Shown piece by piece: positions 57,608-64,000 of a stretch of 64,000 nt of DNA. The notes beneath the pieces are model-generated. The model did no database searches. It was given only the letters and a program-made list of their open reading frames with translations, and was not told the origin of the DNA. The stretch comes from Limnanthes douglasii subsp. nivea (Eukaryota; Streptophyta; Magnoliopsida; Brassicales; Limnanthaceae): the NCBI GenBank assembly GCA_036936605.1, contig JAUPFV010000005.1, positions 59,974,742-60,038,741 on the forward strand. Reading direction: 5' to 3'. The number at the start of each line of letters is the position of its first letter. Positions within the stretch are counted from its first letter, which is position 1. A program made the position numbers and the translations under genes.

Positions 57608-59410
57608 AAATCAAATTTGGTAAAAAATTGAACAACGACTAAGGAGTGCTACCACTACATTATGCAAACAAGGTACAATAGAAATAATATCAAGAGGACA
57701 CATGGGATGGCGACGTACGGACTCGGTTCCTAAATTGGACAAGTTCTTCGATATTATCCTCAAGTGGTAGTTTATGGTGCGTAACGCCTCTATCGAGTTC
57801 CCTTCCCCTAAATCAAGTGGAGTGATATGAAACCAACCGAACTTCACAACGTACACTTCATACTAAGCCTTAAATGTCCTACGGTTTGGCACAAGAGGCT
57901 GAATATACCTGTAAACGTAGAAAACATGAGTTTGTCAATCATTTCAATGTGACCTATTAACCGGATAGCACCAGTGGTTACCTTTTTTTCAGATTTGTGC
58001 GGGTATAAAAATATCGAAGGGCCTCTCATGCACCCAACCGAACTGCCGCATCACCCTATCAGGTATATACGTTTCCGTAACATGCATAATCCACATAGGA
58101 TTGTCATATAACTCCATTGGCGTCACCAGAAAACTGTCTCTCATATCCTCATACGGCTGAAAGATTACGTGCGAACAAAAACATATAAACTAAGAAATTA
58201 TCATGAAAATTTATGAAAATAAAAAAGCCAAAAAATAATACTTACGTCTTTCGCCTCAAGACTGACAAAGAGCTCATTGTAGTACGTCTTTAGGCGACCA
58301 ACTAAAAAGCTTTGGCATAAATGCCTTATAACCATTGATGACCAGAGACTCAAATATATGAAATGATCAAATATCCAGCAATCTAACAAGACTTTAAAGT
58401 CGGACAGACTCTTCAACAACGTCTTGGATGCTCTTTGTAACCCCTGTATAGACACGCCAACTTGCAAGTAAAGCCTTACCATATAGATGATTTAAGTTCT
58501 CCAAAGAAGCAATGTAATCAACTTATACATTCTTCAGGCTGGTATTTGTGAAAATGGTGCAGCCGAACATATACATCAAGTACGCACGTGCGGATTTTTT
58601 GACCATATTATCAGTACGGTTCAGATTACCATCATAATATCAAGGTGCTGAAAATATACTCCTCAATCATTTTAGCCCAAATCCAACAATATCCTGCCTT
58701 TCCAACTCCTATTGGATTTGAATCCGTGGAACTCTCAACAACGAGGTATATACCATCTACAAACCACCAAATTAGGACTCAGCTTCAATTAAAGTACGTG
58801 ACTCACCATCGAGAACTAGAAAGTGTTGGTCTCCTGATGCCAACTTTTGAGGAAAGCATCGCTCATTTGGGTGTTGAACTAAACTTGGTCAAGTGATTTA
58901 TAAGAGGCCAGAATGAAGTTCCTCATACAATTATCTCAACAACCACCTACTCCTTACGAAGGTCTCATTGATGTAAAAATCCATATTTTGTCTGACTCTT
59001 AATACGTGTTTGCAACTTAAAACACAAAACAAGACATATTATTATAATCTAATCATAAAAAAATAAATTAAATAAATAATTAGCATTATAGGGTGTTGAA
59101 ACTCATATTTTCGAGAAAAGTGTTGTAAGCCTCGTGCTACATGTAATCCGGAAATAGTGCAACACTATTCTATGTCAAAAATAATTTTTTCAGACGGTCA
59201 GAACGATCGAGATGCTCGAGTTCTTATTTGATGCTTCTGTTGGAATCGGAGGCGGTGATAGTGGTGTTTCAGTTTCATTCCAAACCCTAGGCTCTTCATT
59301 AACATCGGAAGCTGTATCGTTGTCCGACAAAAATAAACTTTTAACGTTTGGTTCAACAGCGACAACAATTTTCCCTCTAACATGATCATAGTTACGGTGG
59401 CGCGCAAATC
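57608..59410 (-). pseudogene. Plant mobile domain (PMD) pseudogene
   Basis: Minus-strand pieces in order: an acidic start (VRGKIVVAVEPNVK and FLSDNDTASDVNEE, about 59210-59390), DGIYLVVESS and AGYCWIWAKMIEEY (about 58650-58760), then the PMD signature SARAYLMYMFGCTIF (about 58555-58600), FKVLLDCWIFDHF (58360-58410) and DRVMRQFGWV (about 58035-58065). A GTAAGT donor after EAKD (near 58245) and a TTTCAG acceptor (near 58162) mark a likely intron. The tail is at 57611-57856. Frameshifts and stops break it. PMD is the domain of MAIN/MAIL proteins and is widely carried by plant transposons (MULEs and retroelements); here the transposon origin is inferred from the setting. Confidence 0.65.
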
Positions 59411-59521
59411 ATGACGTGTGATGCGAACTCTGATGTGCGGTCAAAGGGAAACCAGTTTGTATTTCATCACTATGCCTCATTTTCATCATTATGACTCCTT
59501 TTCGGAAACATTTTACCAGCC

Positions 59522-59877
59522 TCAATCGGTCGAGACGGTATCTCAGAATCGGTTGCTTATTGCTAAAAACTGCAAAAATTGAGATTTTCTCTAAAAACGT
59601 TGTTGTTTTGTTCAAAAGCAACTGATTCCGAGATGGCACCTCAGAATTAGGTGCTTTAAATTTAAAGAAAACGGTACCTGATTCTGAGATGCCATCTCGG
59701 AATTAGGTGTTTTGTTTTAAAAAAAATTGCACCTAATTCCGAGGTGCCATCTCGGAATCAGGTGTCTTTTTTAAAAAAAAAATTGCATCTAATTCCGAGG
59801 TGCCATCTCGGAATTATGTGTTTTTTATTTTTTAAAAAAAGACACCTGATTCCGAGATACCGTCTCGGAATCAGTTG
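59522..59877. repeat. Array of six hairpin units, period ~56 bp
   Basis: Units at about 59522, 59618, 59674, 59729, 59784 and 59842. Each is an inverted repeat of ~14-bp arms around a short loop, for example CACCTAATTCCGAG and CTCGGAATCAGGTG. T/A-tract linkers of about 20 nt separate them. Arms of neighbouring units also pair: GGAATTAGGTG of one with CACCTAATTCC of the next is exact. A ~90-bp direct repeat (with TAAAAACTGCA and GAGATTTTCTCTAAAAA) follows units 1 and 6. It lies upstream of the PMD pseudogene start. Confidence 0.85.
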
Positions 59878-59936
59878 CTTGTCGTTAAAAACTGCAGAAA
59901 TCGAGATTTTCTCTAAAAAAAAGTTGTTTCGAACGC

Positions 59937-60080
59937 GGATTTATGGTGTTTGAATCTATGGTGTTTGGTCAAGAACAACATAGATTAGTTAATGAACGTT
60001 TGAATCTGTGATGTTTGGTCAATAACACAATAGATTAGTGGAGTTGAACGTTTGAATCTATGATGTTCTGTGAAGGAAAG
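59937..60080. repeat. Short direct repeats GTTTGAATCTATGATGTTTGG
   Basis: Three imperfect copies of GTTTGAATCTRTGRTGTT (about 59948, 59999, 60050), two followed by GGTCAAKAACA and ATAGATTAGT. They may be subterminal repeats of the same transposon as the hairpin array. No coding frame is seen. Confidence 0.5.
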
Positions 60081-60289
60081 GTTAATCTTGGTATTTCATT
60101 TATGGAAGAAATATCAAGATGGAACTTTTTTGGATTTATGGAAGAAATAAAAAATGTTACGGAGAAAATAGCTTTGCCCTTAAAGTTTTTGGCCGAAAGT
60201 ATATGTACTAGACTAACTTGAAATGAGACTTCAATATAAATTAAAACTACTTACATTTGGAGCACCTTTTTAACCATCACGTACGTGTA

Positions 60290-60670
60290 AGGATGGCAAT
60301 GGACCGTCCGCAGATTGAATTCGAATCGGTTCGTCCGAATCTATTTTTTGAACACTTGAGTCTGAACCTGGTCCGACCCGCTTCTGGGTTTGTATTTTCA
60401 AACCCGAACATGTCCGTTTGTATCCGTCGGTTCATCCGACCAGACATGTGAACATTAATTTTTAATATTTTTTAATTTATTGTATATATATATTATTGTT
60501 ATTATATATATAATATTAAATTTTATATATTTTTATAATTTTATAATTTTCAAACCGAAACAAATCGGACAAATTCAATTCGGTTTATAATTTTTTAATC
60601 CGAATTCGATCCGTTCGAATCGGACAAAACTCGGCTGGACCCACGGTATCCAACTTGCCTAATCACATGG
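60290..60670. repeat. Possible old MITE rich in CGAATCGG/CCGAACC words
   Basis: Begins AAGGATGGCAATGGACCG, a common start of plant repetitive elements. It has dispersed words for TTCGAATCGG, AACCCGAACATG, AATTCGGTTTA and CGAATCGGACAAA in both orientations, and an AT-rich core (60450-60560). The right end (CCAACTTGCCTAAT) is only weakly inverted to the left. Low-confidence call. Confidence 0.35.
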
Positions 60671-60962
60671 TTAGTATCCTCTATTTTGTTTATTTATTCA
60701 ATACGTTAAGTTACCCAAAAAAAATGAAGAAAAAATAAGGCTTAGCTTTAATTGACTTTTGTGGAAAGATAAGTGTGGGAGATTCTAAAGACTTTTGAGT
60801 CTTCTGCATTTACTTCGACAGCTACATATACAGATACCATCACAAGTTCCTTAACAAAATAACAATTTCTTTCACATTTCATATTCAATTTGCACATCAT
60901 CTTTTCAGTTGTCATCTTCTTCAATTTCGTGATAGTTTTCTTCTTTGACTCGTCCCCAGCAG

Positions 60963-61188
60963 GTATGAGCGATTTCCTTAGTGTTTCCGGTTCCCATATT
61001 GATCGTTTTTGTTTGATTGATTACAGTTTGTTCTTGTTATTTTTTTTGGGTAATGATTACATTTTAGGTTTTCCAATTGCAAAATTCACTTTTAAAATAC
61101 ACAACCAGTATTGCTGATCGGTAGTTTGAAGAAGTTTTCTATATATGTATGCAAACAAGTAGGGATTAAAATGATTGCTGTTTAACAG
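60963..61188 (+). other. Likely 5' UTR intron of DUF1218 copy 2
   Basis: Donor CAG|GTATGA at 60963, acceptor TTTAACAG ending 61188, 23 bp before the ATG. Aligns with the corresponding interval of copy 1 (26427-26662). Confidence 0.6.
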
Positions 61189-61211
61189 ATCGTAGAACAT
61201 CGATTAGGAAG

Positions 61212-62507
61212 ATGGCGTTGAACATGAAACAGACGTCTTTGATTGTATCGGCCTTGGGTTTTATATCGTTTATATTCGGAGTAATGGCCGAAAACAAGAA
61301 GGTAACCCCTTTGGCTGCTGCTACTATTATTTTTCTCAAACCCTTATTTTTCTTTCATGTGTTCGTATCTCCGTCGCTTCGGTGTTGAAATAATTGTGTG
61401 TTTTAATTTGCATAGCCTGCTGCTGGAATTCCAATCACCGGAAAAGGTGTTGTTATCTGCAGATATCCGTCTGATCCCTCTGTTATCTTGGGTTATCTCT
61501 CCGTTGTGTTTCTTCTGGCTAGCACTGTTGCAGGCTATTTCTCGGTGGTTTATCCGTATAAGGGCAAATCTGTCCCCCAATCTGTTTTGTTCCGGAGCAA
61601 GAGTTTCACTACCTTCGTCAACATTGCTTTGTAAGATTACTTACTGTACTGTTCATTTTAAGTACATCCAACATCAGTAGCTCGATAATGTGACACGAAC
61701 CCAGCAAACAATGAGACTAAACCTGCACAAGTCTGATAAGGAACCCAACAAATATCAGGAATGAATGGGACCTCGACCCTTTGCTTATTGGTATAAGAAA
61801 GACGCCACAAATGAGATGTTTCTCTATAGTTGTTTTTTAACAACTTCTGAGCTTATCGGATTTTATCAGTGGCCTTTAACTTGAGATATCAAATGGTTTT
61901 CCGTCCCATTTGTGGCGACTTCCTTATACCAAGGTTCTTGCTTTGCTAAGCAACGGGTCGAGGTCCATTTGATTCATGATATTTCTTGGGGTTTCGTATC
62001 AGATTTGGTGTGGGTTTAGTGACATTGTTTGCTGGGTTCGTATCATAATATGCCATGATTCATCTAACTAGCTTAAACATAATCAGACCTCTGTCGTGCG
62101 AGGCTGCGTATTTTATATGAATTTAAACTCATCAGTCACTAAACATGGCATTCTGTTACTGAAATACTTTATGTGGGATAAATTAAAGTTTCTCATCACG
62201 CATATGCTCTTAATAAGATTTGTGTCTGCAATCTTGTTTCAGCATAATGTCCGGAGTAGCATTAGCGTTGCTGCTGTGGCCTACGATTGAAGGGCAACTT
62301 AATATGAGTCGTAATGTTCATCACAATCTGAAAACAGATTGCCCTACTGCTAAGACTGGTGTTCTTGGTGGTGGAGCTTTTCTTTCTCTTGACTCAACTC
62401 TCTTCTGGTTGGTTGCTCTAATGTTGGCTGACAACGTCCGAGAAGACCATTTTGACGAAGTAGACAAAAGCCGCGTGGACCAACGTACTCTTGAAAGTAG
62501 TCTTTAA
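61212..62507 (+). CDS. DUF1218 family membrane protein, copy 2 (3 coding exons)
   Basis: Exons 61212-61301, 61416-61630 and 62243-62507, with exon lengths (90, 215, 265 nt) and phases identical to copy 1; 189 aa. Motifs CRYPSD, YKGKSVPQS, CPTAKTG and FWLVALMLADN are kept, with four hydrophobic segments as in copy 1. About 25 residues differ, mostly conservative or in membrane parts; no stop or splice-site loss is seen, so both copies look functional. Intron 2 is 612 bp instead of 268 bp because of a fold-back MITE. Role beyond membership in the plant DUF1218 membrane family is not known from sequence. Confidence 0.85.
61692..62044. mobile_element. Fold-back MITE in intron 2 of DUF1218 copy 2
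   Basis: 353 bp. The left end reads GACACGAACCCAGCAAACAA and the right end, on the other strand, GATACGAACCCAGCAAACAA; the match goes on for ~31 bp. Inner parts also pair (GGACCTCGACCC, TTGGTATAAG, GCCACAAATG on both arms), so most of the element can fold back. ATAATGT (61685-61691) and ATAATAT (62045-62051) look like a 7-bp target duplication with one change. Copy 1 has the empty site (AGTAATATGCC near 27148). Confidence 0.85.
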
Positions 62508-62754
62508 TTTATCGGCTTATCTAAACTGAATTGTCTAAAACTATGCAGAATACGAGATTTAAACTCTTCTCGTTCTTGCTGTAATATTACTTTTAAGATT
62601 TCATTTGGTTTGCCAGAAGATTGGTTTCCTTCTTATATTGATTCGATGTTATATAGTGACGAGTATTGGAAGACATGTTCTTCCTATTAAGTGTTACAAC
62701 AATTCTCTTATTAATGTATTTCATAGCCAGAGAGCTCTTCACTGAAACGTCCTA

Positions 62755-63250
62755 TGATTCCTAATGATAAATTGTTAACTCAGTTTTATGAAAAAGAGGC
62801 TATTTTGGATTTACATGTTTTTTGGTTTAGTATGTTTTTCTTACATTTAATAGATTTTTGTGTTAAATGTATTTTTGTATCGAACGGATCGGATTCTTTT
62901 ATAATTAAATGTATTTTTGTGGTGGATCGTGTCTGTCATTCCTTTTAGCAAACGCAAAACGGTGAGACATAACCTTAACTTTATACAAGCAGCCTTATAT
63001 GAGCTACATTGAAAATGCCAAAACAAAAAACACAGAGATGTATACTTACGGTAATTCATAAGATCAAGATTAAAATTGGAAGGGAAGCAAGTCAGCAGTA
63101 TTGGTAGTAGGCGCAAGTACCAATTTCCAGCAAATGACAGCTTGGCTTCTCACTTGTGCAATAAAATAAGGATGATAAATTGTGGACTTTCGACCTCTCA
63201 CTAGTTCTTTCGAACCAGCAAATATTTACCAAAACTTTCTCCAATCTATT
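62755..63250 (+). repeat. Duplicated 3' flank of DUF1218 copy 2 (uninterrupted)
   Basis: Contains, in one stretch, both segments found apart at 32390-32550 and 38590-38780 beside copy 1. It shows the pre-insertion order. No gene is recognised. Confidence 0.75.
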
Positions 63251-63638
63251 AGTGTTTGTGTAATAGTTCAAATTATCCAAAATTGGTCTATTCTGTAGGT
63301 GTTTCGGTCACTTTTGGACAATAATTTGGTAAGATAAAAGGTCTGCTATCCTCATTTTGTAAACACGTAATAATCCAAGTTGCTGTTAAATTTCCTTTTA
63401 TAAGATTTACTTTTTCATAATCAAAATATATGGTTGATTTGTTAGTGTGTTTGAGCTACGGACAACAAAACTCAATATTTATTTTGAAACCAATGTATGA
63501 GACTCTTTTAATTGGAGAATTTTTATATTTATTGTAAAATAACAGTATGTACGAAGGTAGATGAATTATTGCACTGGATTATAGTCGTAATTAAGATAGA
63601 TGGTATGGATTATAGTCGTAATTAACTCTAGCTATAAT

Positions 63639-63683
<45 letters not shown>

Positions 63684-64000
63684 TCTGGTTGAATATACAC
63701 GATTTTTTATCACTTTTTAACATGGTGTCATGCCAAGGTTGAGGCAGATAGAAAGGAAATAGTTTTTTCTTAAAGTGGACATCACGGCTATTTGAAACTT
63801 TATATGTATGTACATCAAGAATTTTATAGCTTTTTTTCCTTGTAAATATCCAAAAAAAATGGATGTATGAGGATGAAATTTATGTTTGGAATGAATATTA
63901 GTTACATAGTATGCATATAAAAAAAGGCGCAAGTGCTCGAGTGAGGGGGACCGATTATATAAGACGCCGAATAGAGATTTATTTGATAGTAAAAAAGTAG
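63251..64000. other. Spacer with (AT)n tract
   Basis: No gene recognised. A tandem GGATTATAGTCGTAATTAA pair lies at about 63577-63625, followed by a perfect (AT)n tract at about 63641-63677. Confidence 0.5.

Noticed and set aside
58645..58896. Plus-strand frame of 83 codons
   Set aside because: Lies opposite the PMD pseudogene, whose minus-strand frame carries recognisable motifs.
59522..59877. Rho-independent terminators or a tRNA cluster
   Set aside because: The hairpins with T tracts look terminator-like, but repetition with A/T linkers, the plant context and the absence of tRNA arms make this unsuitable.
61658..61843. Minus-strand frame of 61 codons
   Set aside because: Lies within the MITE arm in intron 2 of DUF1218 copy 2 and has no coding features.

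Overview
The window looks like nuclear DNA of a flowering plant, probably a eudicot. It is AT-rich and dominated by transposable elements. Host-type coding sequence is limited to two intron-containing copies of a DUF1218 family membrane-protein gene. The transposon types seen (Tat-lineage Ty3/gypsy with antisense ORFs, Ty1/copia, LINEs with DUF4283 and zf-RVT parts, FAR1/MULE and plant-mobile-domain genes, hAT-like and fold-back MITEs) are plant-typical. I recognised no rRNA, tRNA, CRISPR or bacterial-style operon. The species cannot be named from the sequence.

Layout. A hAT-like MITE lies at 17-298. A decayed Tat-lineage element (Tat-1, gag-pol on the minus strand, antisense gene on the plus strand) occupies 892-12075 and carries an odd extra copy of its flank plus LTR at its right end. 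From 12.1 to 18.3 kb the DNA is AT-rich with fragments only. A near full-length but dead LINE covers about 18.33-24.06 kb. A non-autonomous element with a 26-bp minisatellite lies at 24.84-25.88 kb. DUF1218 gene copy 1 is at 26.4-27.6 kb. A decayed MULE/FAR1 transposase region, with a dense cluster of GTACC-NNN-GGTGC half-palindromes, follows at 27.8-31.6 kb. A Ty1/copia element at 32.55-38.59 kb contains a solo LTR of the Tat-2 family (36399-36761). An internally deleted Tat element (Tat-3, 39499-44405) sits in a second copia remnant. A young Tat element (Tat-2, 47337-56733) is inserted, with a perfect 5-bp target duplication, in an older open frame. A plant-mobile-domain pseudogene (57.6-59.4 kb) is preceded by an array of six hairpin units (59522-59877). 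DUF1218 copy 2 (61.2-62.5 kb) has a fold-back MITE in its second intron.

How the parts relate. The two DUF1218 genes and their 3' flanks are one segmental duplication. In copy 1 the 3' flank was later split by the MULE region and by the copia element, so the two flank pieces lie at 32.39-32.55 and 38.59-38.78 kb; in copy 2 they remain together at 62.75-63.25 kb. Three Tat elements of different age all carry a gene antisense to gag-pol, and all three show a short intron at the same codon position and phase. This is the best evidence in the window that the antisense frame is a real spliced gene kept by the lineage. In Tat-2 it is the only long frame still intact (959 codons after splicing), while protease, RNase H and gag are broken.

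All coordinates of splice sites, TSDs and LTR edges were read by eye. Family names rest on motif recognition, not on database searches.
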